From the NCBI GenBank assembly GCA_947631685.1, contig CANRMI010000012.1:1-64000 (forward strand): 64,000 nt of DNA, read 5' to 3'. The position numbers and the translations under genes are program-made. This document shows, one piece after another, positions 7,095 to 16,225 of the stretch (the stretch's first letter is position 1; every line of letters begins with the position of its first letter). The notes under the pieces are model-generated. The model saw nothing but the letters and a program-made list of their open reading frames with translations, ran no database searches and had not been told where the DNA came from. Origin of the DNA: an uncultured Lachnospiraceae bacterium (GTDB taxonomy: Bacteria > Bacillota > Clostridia > Lachnospirales > Lachnospiraceae).

Positions 7095-8594
7095 TTGATT
7101 TTACATAGAAAACAAGACGAACAAAATATGCCATCTGCCCCCCCTGGGAGAAAGCTGCGGCTTCTTCTCAACCTTTCCGGCGGTGTTTTTCTGCTTTTAC
7201 TGCTTCTCTTTGGGGTGTTGCTGTACTTTCCGGTGCTTTCCCATATGAGTGCCGCCCGGCAGGCCGCCTGCCTTTTCCTTCTGGTTCTCATCGCCGGCAG
7301 CGGTATCTGCTTTTTGCGGCTGCTCTCCCGGCTCTGCGTGCGGCCCCTTACGGAGATGGAGGAGCAGCTGCGGCAGGCCAATGCGGAAAAAAATCTGCTG
7401 CAGGAGGCGGCCGACCGGCAGAAGCCCCTTCTGGCGGCCTCCTACCTGAAACGGCTTATGAGCGGTCTTTCTTCCCCGGAGGAGATCGCGTACATCCTGG
7501 AATATCTGGAGCTGCCCAAAGCCCCGGTAGTATACAACGTGGTCTACGCCGTAACCTATCACAATACGGAAGCGAAGCCTCCCATAAAAGAACCCATTTT
7601 GTCCGACGCGTCCGAAGAACCTCCTGAGCGCGGCGATTTAGCGGAAAAAGCCCTGCGCCGGTATTTCGGGGAGCCTTTCCGCTGTTATTCCCCGGAAGCG
7701 CGCATATACGCCATCCTGCTCTGGGGGGACGACGGAGAAGAGCTGCTCATGCGGACTCAGGAAACCATAGTCCAACTGCACGAGTTTCTTATTCAGGAGC
7801 ATGGCATCTGGCTTTTCGCGGGTATGGGACATGCCACCGAAAATCCCGCCAATATCTGGGAGTGCTATGAGCAGGCCATGGAGGCCGCCGGCCATTCCCA
7901 CAAAAATTATATTTTCTATCCTTATGAAATCATGGAAAAAAGCTCCGACGCTTTCTATTATCCGCCGGAGCTTTCCACCAAACTGATCCATTTTATCACT
8001 GCCGGCAGCAAGGAGCAGGTCACCGAGCTCTTTACCCTGATCTATCAGGAAAATATGGAAGAGCGCTCCCTCCCGCTAAATCTGCTGCGCTATCTGATGC
8101 AGGACATCCGGAATACCCTTTTAAAGGCCCGCTTCGCCCTGCCTGCGGAAACGGATCCCGAGAAGCTGCGGCAGCTGGACAAAAAATTTGAAGAGCATCT
8201 TTCCTTTAAGCTGTGTGAGGACCTGGCCCTTTCTCTCTGCGAACTGTTCCAGAAAGAAAACAAAAACCAGAGCCTCTCTTCCGCTATCGAAAAATATATC
8301 CATACCCACTATCAGGATCCGTCCCTGGGCTTAAATAAGATTTCGGACGAATTTCAGATCTCGGAGAGCTATTTCTCCCATATGTTCAAGGAAAAAACCG
8401 GCGTAAACTTTTCCGTTTATCTGGAGGCCCTGCGGATGCGGGAAGCGGCCAGGCTGGTGAGAAACAGCAGCACAAATCTGAGCGAGCTCTATGTGGAAGT
8501 CGGATACAACAACCCGGCCACTTTCCGCCGGGCATTCAAAAAGATCTATGGGGTAACTCCCAGCGCCATGCGGGAAAACGCCGCAAAACATTAA
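7095..8594 (+). CDS. Membrane-anchored AraC-family transcriptional regulator
   Basis: A 499-aa protein. Two hydrophobic helices (about residues 25-80) are followed by a short coiled-coil-like stretch, a central sensor or linker region, and a C-terminal AraC double helix-turn-helix (about 395-495; NKISDEFQISESYFSHMFKEKTG and YVEVGYNNPATFRRAFKKIYG). This resembles membrane-bound AraC regulators of carbohydrate loci such as YesS, but is shorter. The TTG at 7095 is preferred because GAGAGAGGGA lies 6 nt upstream; the track's TTG at 7047 overlaps the promoter dyad, and the ATG at 7128 lacks an RBS. It is divergent from the importer operon, which it probably activates. Confidence 0.85.
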   Translation: MILHRKQDEQNMPSAPPGRKLRLLLNLSGGVFLLLLLLFGVLLYFPVLSHMSAARQAACLFLLVLIAGSGICFLRLLSRLCVRPLTEMEEQLRQANAEKNLLQEAADRQKPLLAASYLKRLMSGLSSPEEIAYILEYLELPKAPVVYNVVYAVTYHNTEAKPPIKEPILSDASEEPPERGDLAEKALRRYFGEPFRCYSPEARIYAILLWGDDGEELLMRTQETIVQLHEFLIQEHGIWLFAGMGHATENPANIWECYEQAMEAAGHSHKNYIFYPYEIMEKSSDAFYYPPELSTKLIHFITAGSKEQVTELFTLIYQENMEERSLPLNLLRYLMQDIRNTLLKARFALPAETDPEKLRQLDKKFEEHLSFKLCEDLALSLCELFQKENKNQSLSSAIEKYIHTHYQDPSLGLNKISDEFQISESYFSHMFKEKTGVNFSVYLEALRMREAARLVRNSSTNLSELYVEVGYNNPATFRRAFKKIYGVTPSAMRENAAKH

Positions 8595-8608
8595 ATGGAG
8601 GAATAGAC

Positions 8609-10129
8609 ATGCAGAAAACAAAAAGCCTCGATCACAACTTATCAAAAGACCTTCCCCGCACCGCTCCCGCGGAAGCGGGAGTACCCGCGGCCGCCATTCT
8701 GCGGTTTTTGGACAGACTGGAATATTACCAGGTCAACCTTCACAGTCTGCTGCTCATGCGCCACGGCAAACTCATTGCCGAAGGCTATTACGCGCCCAAC
8801 AGCCCTTCTCGTCTTCACCGTATGTTCTCCGTGTGCAAAACCTTAAATGCTCTGGCCGTGGGACTGCTGGCGGAAGAGGGGCGCCTTAGCCTGGATGACA
8901 GGATCGCGGACTATTTTCCGGACAAGGTCCCCGCAGATGCCCACCCCTGGATTCGGGAAATGACCATCCGCAATCTGCTGATGATGCGCACCTGTCACGC
9001 CTCCACTACCTATAAATATGATATTCACAAAGAGTGGGTGGAAAGCTTTTTCACCACGCCGCCCACCCACAAGCCTGGCACCGTATTCCACTATGATACC
9101 TCAGCGGCCCATGTGCTCTGCGTTCTGACAGAGAGACTCTCCGGGATGCCTATGCTGGATTATTTAAAGGAAAAAGCTCTTAGAAAGATCGGCTGGTCAG
9201 AAAACTCCTATATGATCAAAAATGAATTTGGGGATTCCCACGGAGGCAGCGGACTCATGGCCACTTCCGAGGACCTGCTGCGGCTGGGTATGCTCCTTAT
9301 ACAGAAAGGCCGCTGGCAGGACGAGCAGCTTCTGCCTGCTTCTTTTGTGGAGGAAATGACCTCCTGCTTAACGCCCAACGCATTGACAGCCGGAGTCATC
9401 AGTGAAACCCAGGGGTACGGTTATCAGATATGGCGTACCAGACACGATGGCTTTGCCTGCTACGGACTGGGCGGCCAGCTCGTCGTCTGTCTGCCCAAAG
9501 AGGACCTGATCTTAGTCACTACGGCGGACACACAGGGCTGCGGCGGCGGCAACGACTTTATCTACAATTGTCTTTACGAAGAGATCCTGCCGGTGCTGGA
9601 CACCACTCTGACGAAAGAGGAGGAAGCGCAGACTGCCTTTCTGCAGCAAAAGCTCGCTACTCTGATCATGGCTCCCGTCAAAACAAGGTGCCGGACGCTC
9701 CTCGACGAAAGGTACAACGCCTTGTTTTTAAACAACGCTACCTGTGGACATATCCAGCATAAAATTTTCAAACTGGAGAAAAATCCCCAGGGTTTTACGG
9801 ATCTTTCCCTTACTCTTTTCGGGAAAGACGGTTTTCTCGCCTATACCCGGAACGGTGTTCCCTGCAAGCTCAGATTTTCTCTTGACCGCTGCCAGCCGGA
9901 TACCTTTCCTGAATATAATATGTACTGCGCAAACAGCGCCATGTGGCTTGCGCCCGACACCTTTTACATCAGATCCAATCTTTTAGACACCAGCGTAGGC
10001 TCTGTACAGATTGAGCTGGTCTTTGGAGATGAGGACGTGACCGTCTTTATGAAAAAGACAGAAGAAACCCTGTTTCAAGAATACGCGGGACATTTTTACG
10101 GCCGGAGTGAGGTTTACTTTTCCGAATAG
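8609..10129 (+). CDS. Serine hydrolase of the beta-lactamase / class C PBP family
   Basis: A 506-aa protein with the SxxK motif SVCK (about residue 74, nucleophile Ser), a Tyr motif region HYDTSAAH and a later HGGSG stretch. It has no signal peptide, unlike secreted beta-lactamases, which suggests a cytoplasmic esterase or amidase rather than resistance. The C-terminal 150 residues form an extra beta-rich region. It starts 14 nt after the AraC gene behind GGAGG, so the two are co-transcribed. It overlaps ispD tail to tail by 16 nt. A role in de-esterifying imported glycans is possible but unproven. Confidence 0.8.
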   Translation: MQKTKSLDHNLSKDLPRTAPAEAGVPAAAILRFLDRLEYYQVNLHSLLLMRHGKLIAEGYYAPNSPSRLHRMFSVCKTLNALAVGLLAEEGRLSLDDRIADYFPDKVPADAHPWIREMTIRNLLMMRTCHASTTYKYDIHKEWVESFFTTPPTHKPGTVFHYDTSAAHVLCVLTERLSGMPMLDYLKEKALRKIGWSENSYMIKNEFGDSHGGSGLMATSEDLLRLGMLLIQKGRWQDEQLLPASFVEEMTSCLTPNALTAGVISETQGYGYQIWRTRHDGFACYGLGGQLVVCLPKEDLILVTTADTQGCGGGNDFIYNCLYEEILPVLDTTLTKEEEAQTAFLQQKLATLIMAPVKTRCRTLLDERYNALFLNNATCGHIQHKIFKLEKNPQGFTDLSLTLFGKDGFLAYTRNGVPCKLRFSLDRCQPDTFPEYNMYCANSAMWLAPDTFYIRSNLLDTSVGSVQIELVFGDEDVTVFMKKTEETLFQEYAGHFYGRSEVYFSE

Positions 10130-10881
10130 GCTGCGTATAACAGGCCCCGCCTTTTTAAGATTTCCTCCGCCAGCGCCAGATCCTCCTGCGTGGTGATCTT
10201 CAGGTTTTTATAGGAAGCTTCCACCAGCTTTACCTTAGCGCCAGAGAATCTTTCCACTATCATGGCATCGTCCGTGGGCATTTCTCCACCCTCCGGCAGG
10301 GTTTTCTCCCACTCTTCAAACCTTGCGTATGCTTCTAAGATCAAAGGCGCCGCAAATACCTGGGGCGTCTGTACCGCGAACAGACTGCTGCGTGGAGGCG
10401 TCTGTAGAGCAAAGCCCGCCTCGTCCGCTATTTTGATCGTATCCTTGACTGGTACTGCCGCGCAGCACGCGCCGTATTCTTCGGCTGCCCGGAATGTATC
10501 TTCTATGAGCTTCTCTGTCACAAACGGCCTGGCGCCGTCATGGATAAACACATACCCTTCCCTGTTTGCGGTGAAATCCTCTTCGTCCCGCAGTACCATG
10601 AGGGCATTCTGTACCGAAAGGTACCTCTCGGCGCCGCCCTCCACAATCCTGCGTATCTTCAGAAAACCACATTTTTCCACCAGCTCTTTTTCCACGTAGG
10701 CTCTCTCCCCCGCTCCCACCACCAGAAGGATATCATCTATCACGGCAGATGCGTGAAAAGCCTGCAATCCATACCAAATAACAGGCTTATCTCCAAGCAG
10801 CATATACTGTTTTGCCACGCTGCCTCCCATGCGCTTTCCCTCGCCGGCAGCCAGCAGGATCGCTGTACACCTCTTTTTCAT
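10114..10881 (-). CDS. ispD: 2-C-methyl-D-erythritol 4-phosphate cytidylyltransferase
   Basis: A 255-aa IspD of the MEP isoprenoid pathway, transferring CMP to MEP. The nucleotide-binding start reads LLAAGEGKRMGG, followed by KQYMLLGDKPV, the DGARPF motif, PVKDTIK and TPQVF, all family hallmarks. Length is slightly above the usual 230-240. The start follows GTGAGGAAGA. It lies 41 nt downstream of tsaD on the same strand, so it may be the last gene of that housekeeping run. Confidence 0.95.
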   Translation of the reverse strand: MKKRCTAILLAAGEGKRMGGSVAKQYMLLGDKPVIWYGLQAFHASAVIDDILLVVGAGERAYVEKELVEKCGFLKIRRIVEGGAERYLSVQNALMVLRDEEDFTANREGYVFIHDGARPFVTEKLIEDTFRAAEEYGACCAAVPVKDTIKIADEAGFALQTPPRSSLFAVQTPQVFAAPLILEAYARFEEWEKTLPEGGEMPTDDAMIVERFSGAKVKLVEASYKNLKITTQEDLALAEEILKRRGLLYAAYSEK

Positions 10882-10922
10882 TCTTCCTCACATTCTGCCG
10901 TGAAAAAACGGCACGCTCTCTT

Positions 10923-11948
10923 TCAGGGCTTCTCCCCCAGCTTTAAATTGGGCACCGCGTTCAGGTCCAGGCCGCTGCGTGTTCCCCGCAGATACTCATA
11001 ATATCCTGCCGCGCCGATCATGGCGGCGTTATCCGTACATAAGACGGGGGAAGAATAGTAAAACCGCACGCCTTCTGCGGCGCATCTTTCCTGAAAAGCC
11101 TGACGCAGCGCGGAATTGGAAGCTACGCCGCCCGCAATGGCAAATTTATCATAACCATACTGTTTTACCGCATGCATGGAATGCTCCACCAGCACCTCCA
11201 CCACCGCCTGCTGAAAAGAAGCGGCCACATCCGCGGTACACACTTCCTCGCCCTTCATCCGGCTGGCGTTCAGATAATTCAGCACCGCGGATTTCAGTCC
11301 GCTGAAGCTGAAATCGTAAGCGTTTTCTTCCACTTTGGCCCTGGGAAAATGAATGGCCTCCGGGTTGCCTTCCTTAGAGATTTTGTCGATCTTGGGCCCG
11401 CCGGGGTACCCTAATCCGATGGCTCTTGCCACTTTGTCAAAGGCCTCTCCCGCCGCGTCGTCCCTGGTCCGGCCTATGATCTCATATTCCCCGTAGTCCT
11501 TTACCACCACCAAATGGGAATGTCCGCCGGAAGCCACCAGACAGACAAAAGGCGGCTCTAATTCTTTATTTTCTATGTAGTTGGCACTGATGTGCCCCTC
11601 GATATGATGTACGCCGATCAAAGGCAGTCCCGTGGCAAAGCTGATCGCCTTGGCCGCCGATACGCCCACTAAAAGCGGCCCCACCAGCCCGGGGCCGCAG
11701 GTAACCGCGATCCCATCCAAGTCACTAAAGCCAGTCCCGGCCTCTTCCATGGCTTGTCTGATGATCTGATTGATCTTTTCAATATGCTTTCTGGACGCGA
11801 TCTCCGGTACTACCCCGCCATACAGGGTGTGCAGGGCAATCTGGGAGGAAATCACATTGGAAAGCACCTCCCTGCCGTTTTTTACCACCGCCGCAGCGGT
11901 CTCGTCGCAGGAACTCTCTATAGCCAGCAGCACAATCTCCTTTTCCAT
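10923..11948 (-). CDS. tsaD: tRNA N6-adenosine threonylcarbamoyltransferase
   Basis: A 341-aa Kae1/TsaD protein that transfers threonylcarbamoyl to A37 of ANN-decoding tRNAs with TsaB and TsaE. Seen: N-terminal [10 protein letters not shown], metal-binding [19 protein letters not shown], and the C-terminal [13 protein letters not shown] ATPase motif. The ATG at 11948 is chosen over the track start because GGAGGAG precedes it and the protein then begins [16 protein letters not shown]. tsaB and tsaE lie in the same minus-strand run a few kb upstream. Confidence 0.97.
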   Translation of the reverse strand: MEKEIVLLAIESSCDETAAAVVKNGREVLSNVISSQIALHTLYGGVVPEIASRKHIEKINQIIRQAMEEAGTGFSDLDGIAVTCGPGLVGPLLVGVSAAKAISFATGLPLIGVHHIEGHISANYIENKELEPPFVCLVASGGHSHLVVVKDYGEYEIIGRTRDDAAGEAFDKVARAIGLGYPGGPKIDKISKEGNPEAIHFPRAKVEENAYDFSFSGLKSAVLNYLNASRMKGEEVCTADVAASFQQAVVEVLVEHSMHAVKQYGYDKFAIAGGVASNSALRQAFQERCAAEGVRFYYSSPVLCTDNAAMIGAAGYYEYLRGTRSGLDLNAVPNLKLGEKP

Positions 11949-11955
11949 AAACCGC

Positions 11956-12582
11956 TTACTCCTCCGGCTCTCCAACGGTCACATTTTCCGCCAGATCCCA
12001 GCCGTATATCCTCCAGTGGCCATTCTCGTCCTTCCGCAGCAGATACACTTCCTCCACAGGCTGACGACGGGTGCCGCTCACCAAAGTATACGTACAGTAT
12101 AAACGCGCGAAAGAGCTGCCGTCCGCTTCAAAGATGTCCACATCCGTACTCGCGGAAACACTGTAATTGGCGATCCGGATAGAATTGGCCTTATAATAGG
12201 CAATCTCGTCAGTCAGATCAATGAGATACTGCCCGTACTCGTTCTGCTCCAATAGCTCGTCGTCATAGAGCTGAAAGGTCTTATCCACAAGCTGCTTCAA
12301 TTCCTCTTCGGAATATTCCTCGTTGTAAAAACATCTGGTAATATCACTGTAATACTTGACTACTTCCTTGGGGGTGGGAGGATAATTTGTGGACAGATTG
12401 CGAGAGAGCAGCTCCTGCGCCACGGTCATTTCCGCTTCTTCCGCGTTCTGCTGCCGGTTTTTATTGCTCAGATGGTAATAGTACCCCACCATTGCCGCGA
12501 CCATAACCAGGACGATGATGCTTCCCTTCAGCACGCCGGCCTTTCCGCCGCTCTTTTGTGCCTTTGTCTTTGTGACCGCCAT
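11956..12582 (-). CDS. Conserved single-span membrane protein of unknown function
   Basis: A 208-aa protein with a basic N-terminus, one membrane helix (about residues 17-38) and an extracytoplasmic domain of about 165 residues. The domain has a helical part ([20 protein letters not shown]) and a beta-rich C-terminal part ending in HWRIYGWDL. The pattern resembles small Lachnospiraceae proteins of the DUF6715 kind, recalled from memory. It sits 7 nt upstream of tsaD behind AAAGGAGGGG, so it is co-transcribed with the tRNA-modification genes. No function is assigned. Confidence 0.75.
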   Translation of the reverse strand: MAVTKTKAQKSGGKAGVLKGSIIVLVMVAAMVGYYYHLSNKNRQQNAEEAEMTVAQELLSRNLSTNYPPTPKEVVKYYSDITRCFYNEEYSEEELKQLVDKTFQLYDDELLEQNEYGQYLIDLTDEIAYYKANSIRIANYSVSASTDVDIFEADGSSFARLYCTYTLVSGTRRQPVEEVYLLRKDENGHWRIYGWDLAENVTVGEPEE

Positions 12583-12622
12583 GCTTATCCCCTCCTTTCT
12601 ATCCTATTGCCGTTTCTCTTAC

Positions 12623-13531
12623 TCAATCCTCAAACCGCAGCTCCGCGGTCCGTCCGTCCTTCGCCGCTATGGAATCCGGAAAGATTTTTCTCACTCCGTC
12701 CATATACTCCTCCGGCTTTAACAGGGATGGACTGTAATGCGTCAGCCACAGTTCTCCTACGCCCGCCTGATGCGCCAAAGACGCCGCCTCATAAAAGGTC
12801 ATGTGCCGGTATTCCTTCGCCTTCTCTAACTTATCCGGTTCCCCGTACATCCCCTCGCAGATAAACAGATCCGCGCCGGCAGCATGCCTGACAATCCCGT
12901 CGGTGGGCCTTGTATCGGTAGTGTATGTCACCTTTAAGCCTTTTCGCTTTTCCCCCAGAACCATTTCCGGGTAAAGGGTACGCTCCGGCAGCTCTATGGT
13001 TTCCCCTTTCTGCAGACGATTCCAGTAACGCTTGTCAATCTGCAGTTCCATGGCTTTTTCAACCTGAAACCTGCCGGCTCTTTCCACTATCATACTATAC
13101 CCATAGCATACCACATTATGATTGACCTTGAAAGCCTCCAGCCGAAATCCGTCAAAAGAAATCTCCTCAAAAGCTTCCGTCAGCTCCATGCACTGAATGG
13201 GAAAAGGCAGTTCCGGTGCGATCACCCGCAGGGCGGAAACCACCCTGTTAAGGCCCTTGGGCCCGATCAACAGCAGGGGCTCCGTTCTTTCCGCATTTCC
13301 CATGGTCAGAAGCAGTCCGGGCAGGCCGCTCACATGGTCCGCATGATAATGGGTAAAGCAGATAATGTCAATGGGCTTGGGGCTCCACCCCTTTTCCTTC
13401 ATGGCAATCTGGGTGCCCTCTCCGCAGTCGATCAAAATGCTCTTCCCGTTATATCTCAACATCAGGGACGTCAGCCACCTGTAGGGCAGGGGCATCATGC
13501 CCCCCGTTCCCAATAAACAAACATCTAACAT
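12623..13531 (-). CDS. rnz: Ribonuclease Z (tRNA 3' endonuclease)
   Basis: A 302-aa metallo-beta-lactamase-fold enzyme with the zinc motif THYHADH (HxHxDH) near residue 63, DCGEGTQ, TYTTDTRPT and the C-terminal LTHYSPS. This is the short RNase Z form that cleaves CCA-less tRNA precursors, and both tRNA-Ser genes in this window lack an encoded CCA. It overlaps the 82-aa gene upstream by 7 nt. Confidence 0.93.
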   Translation of the reverse strand: MLDVCLLGTGGMMPLPYRWLTSLMLRYNGKSILIDCGEGTQIAMKEKGWSPKPIDIICFTHYHADHVSGLPGLLLTMGNAERTEPLLLIGPKGLNRVVSALRVIAPELPFPIQCMELTEAFEEISFDGFRLEAFKVNHNVVCYGYSMIVERAGRFQVEKAMELQIDKRYWNRLQKGETIELPERTLYPEMVLGEKRKGLKVTYTTDTRPTDGIVRHAAGADLFICEGMYGEPDKLEKAKEYRHMTFYEAASLAHQAGVGELWLTHYSPSLLKPEEYMDGVRKIFPDSIAAKDGRTAELRFED

Positions 13532-13773
13532 AATTCCCTTTCCTCTGATTCCTCAACCGGCACGCGAAACTCGGCGAGCAAAGCGTCATAGCAGCTTTCA
13601 CACAGATCAAAGCGGTGCCGCGTACCATCTTTGCCGCTGAAATATCCGAATACCGTATCGGCGCTGAAACACCCCTCTTTCAGCACGCCTTTTTCCACCT
13701 TCAGCTGCCTGCCGCATCTGTTGCAGGTAACCTGCGTCAGTCCGGTCCGGTTTTTGTCCCGATAGATTCTCAC
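13525..13773 (-). CDS. Small zinc-ribbon-like protein of unknown function
   Basis: An 82-aa protein with two Cys pairs, CNRCGR (about 18) and CESCYD (about 58), a likely single zinc-binding site. It has a short basic N-terminus and an acidic tail. It overlaps rnz by 7 nt and so is translationally coupled to it. It could be a small RNA-associated protein, but nothing shows its function. Confidence 0.7.
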   Translation of the reverse strand: MRIYRDKNRTGLTQVTCNRCGRQLKVEKGVLKEGCFSADTVFGYFSGKDGTRHRFDLCESCYDALLAEFRVPVEESEERELC

Positions 13774-13827
13774 TGTATATCATCCTCTCTGTTTTCAACT
13801 AAGGCCATTTTATCATAAAAAAATTTT

Positions 13828-14331
13828 TTAAGACATGGTAATTTGTCCATGGTCTTCCTGCTTTTTCCACAGGATCAAAGCGTCCTCCAAAGGCTTTTGA
13901 TAAAATCCGGGCCGGATTCCCGCCCTTTCAAACCCAAGGGCTTCATACAGCCGGATCGCCGCCATGTTGCTCACCCGCACCTCCAGCGTATAGGCCGTGA
14001 TTCCCAGCTCATTCCCCCAGAGCATCAGCGTCTGCAGCATCAGCCTGCCGATACCCTGCCCGCGCATTTCTTTTTTTACCGATACATTGCCGATATATCC
14101 GTCCCCGCAGGCATTCCACACACCGCAGCAGCCAATCAGGGTGCCATTCTGCTCCGCCGCCACGTAAAGCGTTTCCTGCTTTCCGATGGCGTCCTGAAAA
14201 TCCTGCCTGCTCCAGGGCTGGGAAAAAGCTTCTGCCTCCAGCGCCGCTGCGGCCTCAGCGTCCTTTTTCTCCATAGGTCTTATGAAAATCTGCTGCCCGT
14301 TTCCCAGTATCCGGCTCACTCGTTCCATCAT
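13828..14331 (-). CDS. rimI: Ribosomal protein S18 alanine N-acetyltransferase
   Basis: A 167-aa GNAT acetyltransferase with the acetyl-CoA loop RGQGIG and the substrate-side RLYEALGF. rimI sits between tsaB and tsaD in many Firmicutes, as here. The start ATG immediately follows the tsaB stop; a second ATG one codon in is also possible. It probably acetylates the N-terminus of S18, although some Gram-positive homologues act on other proteins. Confidence 0.9.
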   Translation of the reverse strand: MMERVSRILGNGQQIFIRPMEKKDAEAAAALEAEAFSQPWSRQDFQDAIGKQETLYVAAEQNGTLIGCCGVWNACGDGYIGNVSVKKEMRGQGIGRLMLQTLMLWGNELGITAYTLEVRVSNMAAIRLYEALGFERAGIRPGFYQKPLEDALILWKKQEDHGQITMS

Positions 14332-15126
14332 TTATTCCAACCGTTCCGCTCCCTGCTCCATTCTCTCCCGCTCCGCCTGGCTTAACCGCAAATATTCCGG
14401 CCGGTGGGCATCCGCGTCCACTGTACGTCCCTGGGCATAATACTGTTCCCCCAAAGCAGCTATCGCCGCCGCCCGTTGCCTGTTGACATGGGCAGGAGCG
14501 CAGGTGCAGGGAAACTGGGCGTTCTGCAGGATACGTTCCCAAAATACGGGAACCCCGTCGCCCAAAAAGATCACTTCCCTGCCAAGCCGGTTCAATTCCT
14601 CCATAAGCTCCTCAATATCCACGGCCCGATCTGAAAGCAGATTTTCCATGCGATAGGCAAAAGCCTTTTTGGTCAGCGCCATTCCCTCTTCCAGACAGGG
14701 GGCCGCTGCCTCCAGGGCACCGCTTTCGCTCTCTGCTTTCACAAAAGTATAAACGCCTGTATATACCTGACCGCGCCTGGCATCCATTATAGGGCAGATC
14801 AGCTTGTCACTGCCCCAGAGGTTATAAGCCAGTCCCGCCAGCGTGGACACCTCTACAACCGGTTTTTCCAGCGCGAGTCCCAGCCCTTTCACCGTGGCGG
14901 AACCGATACGCAGTCCCGTAAAGGAGCCCGGTCCCGCCGCTACGGCAATCGCGTCTACAGTCCGCAGATCCAGCTCCAGCATTTCCGCGGCTGCCCGCAG
15001 CATGGGCAGGAGCGTCTGGGAATGCGTCTTCTTATGATTTACGGTATATTCCGCTTTTAAAATGCCATTCTCCGCCACTGCCACCGATGCGGTCAGTCCG
15101 GAGCTGTCCAGAGCCAGTATCTTCAT
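14332..15126 (-). CDS. tsaB: tRNA threonylcarbamoyladenosine complex dimerisation subunit
   Basis: A 264-aa TsaB/YeaZ protein with the ASKHA N-terminus MKILALDSSG, HSQTLLP and the signature AAGPGSFTGLRIG. It forms the TsaD-TsaB heterodimer. It overlaps tsaE by ATGA and abuts rimI, so the three are translationally coupled. Confidence 0.95.
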   Translation of the reverse strand: MKILALDSSGLTASVAVAENGILKAEYTVNHKKTHSQTLLPMLRAAAEMLELDLRTVDAIAVAAGPGSFTGLRIGSATVKGLGLALEKPVVEVSTLAGLAYNLWGSDKLICPIMDARRGQVYTGVYTFVKAESESGALEAAAPCLEEGMALTKKAFAYRMENLLSDRAVDIEELMEELNRLGREVIFLGDGVPVFWERILQNAQFPCTCAPAHVNRQRAAAIAALGEQYYAQGRTVDADAHRPEYLRLSQAERERMEQGAERLE

Positions 15127-15596
15127 AAACTCTCTCCGTTGGGACGGTGCGCAGCTTTTTCTGCGCCGCCCTTCTGCTCTATAGTGATCTTCCGGTAATC
15201 AAAGCCTTTTTCCAAGTCTTTTTCTATGGTGATCCTGGTATAGCGTTCCGGCAGTATTTCCTCTATCAGGTCGGCCCATTCTATGAGGCAGACGCCTTCT
15301 CCGTAAAAGCAGTCCTCATAGCCGATCTCTTCCATTTCTTCTACGTCCTCAATCCGGTAGACGTCAAAATGGTAAAAGGGCAGCCTGCCCTCCTCATACA
15401 TCTGTAGAATGGTAAAAGTGGGACTGTTCACAGCTTCCGCAATGCCAAGTCCCCGCGCAAAGCCCTGGGTAAATACCGTTTTTCCCACACCCAGATCCCC
15501 GATCAGCGCATAGACCTCTCCGGCCGCCGCCATACGCCCCAGTTTTTCACCCACTGCCCGGGTGTTCTCGTCTTTTACGCTCTCTATTATTTCCAT
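15123..15596 (-). CDS. tsaE: tRNA threonylcarbamoyladenosine complex ATPase
   Basis: A 157-aa P-loop ATPase with Walker A GDLGVGKT, the conserved SPTF and the Walker B-like FYHFDVYR. It drives t6A turnover with TsaB/TsaD. The track's 188-aa version adds a low-complexity Arg/Gly/Glu tail; the ATG at 15596 gives the family start and has AGGA at suitable spacing. Its stop overlaps tsaB. Confidence 0.93.
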   Translation of the reverse strand: MEIIESVKDENTRAVGEKLGRMAAAGEVYALIGDLGVGKTVFTQGFARGLGIAEAVNSPTFTILQMYEEGRLPFYHFDVYRIEDVEEMEEIGYEDCFYGEGVCLIEWADLIEEILPERYTRITIEKDLEKGFDYRKITIEQKGGAEKAAHRPNGESL

Positions 15597-15696
15597 GGCC
15601 CGTCCTGCCCCTCCGTCACGCTCTTCGCCTTTGCTTCCGCTCCTGCCTTTTTCCCGCGCCGCTTTTCTCTCTGTTTCGGGCTTTCCCACTCTGACT

Positions 15697-16173
15697 CTAC
15701 TGCCGTATCTTGACCTTTCTGGCCGGCAGATGGGTACAGAGAATCTGTATCACCTTCGCCGTATTGTCCTGCAGGCAGCGTCTGGGAAAGATGCAAGCAT
15801 TCACTCTGGAGGTATACAAGATCAGACTCCTGCCGGTGGACACCGCTTTCACCACATCTTCCCATTTCCGCATTTCTTCCGTACCGTTCTGGGACACATG
15901 TACGCCCTCCTCATCCAGCACATAGTGCAGCGGTTCTTTAAAGGCCGGATTTGCCAGCATCTGCTGTCTGCTCTTTAGAAATAACGTCCAGGGCAGATAC
16001 AACAGCAGAATCGCGCCCGCTCCCGCCATCAGCCATGTCCCGGTATACAGACCGCCCACGACCATTAACGCGCCCACAAGACTGCCCAACAGTCCCGCGA
16101 AGCTGTTATAGGTATGACGCAGCATATAATCATACAGATCTCCCGCTTTTATCCGCACATCAAACTCAACCAT
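15697..16173 (-). CDS. YcxB-like membrane protein
   Basis: A 158-aa protein with an N-terminal strand (MVEFDVRIKAGDLYDYMLRHTY), two membrane helices (about 25-65) and a C-terminal beta domain (HYVLDEEGVHVSQNG). The layout matches YcxB-family proteins of unknown function. GGGAGGTCGG supports the start. It begins about 20 nt after the mscL terminator and 100 nt upstream of tsaE, so its promoter is unclear. Confidence 0.8.
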   Translation of the reverse strand: MVEFDVRIKAGDLYDYMLRHTYNSFAGLLGSLVGALMVVGGLYTGTWLMAGAGAILLLYLPWTLFLKSRQQMLANPAFKEPLHYVLDEEGVHVSQNGTEEMRKWEDVVKAVSTGRSLILYTSRVNACIFPRRCLQDNTAKVIQILCTHLPARKVKIRQ

Positions 16174-16192
16174 TTCCGACCTCCCGCAAACC

Positions 16193-16220
16193 TTTAAAAA
16201 GCACCTACAATGTAGGTGCT
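16193..16220 (-). terminator. Terminator of mscL
   Basis: A palindromic stem AGCACCTACA/TGTAGGTGCT just after the mscL stop, followed on the minus strand by TTTTTAAAGG. The next gene starts only 20 nt further, so partial read-through is plausible. Confidence 0.8.
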
Positions 16221-16225
16221 TATGA

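Noticed and set aside
8609-10129. Serine hydrolase as an antibiotic-resistance beta-lactamase
   Set aside because: No signal peptide, extra C-terminal domain and a carbohydrate-locus setting argue against secreted class C beta-lactamase.
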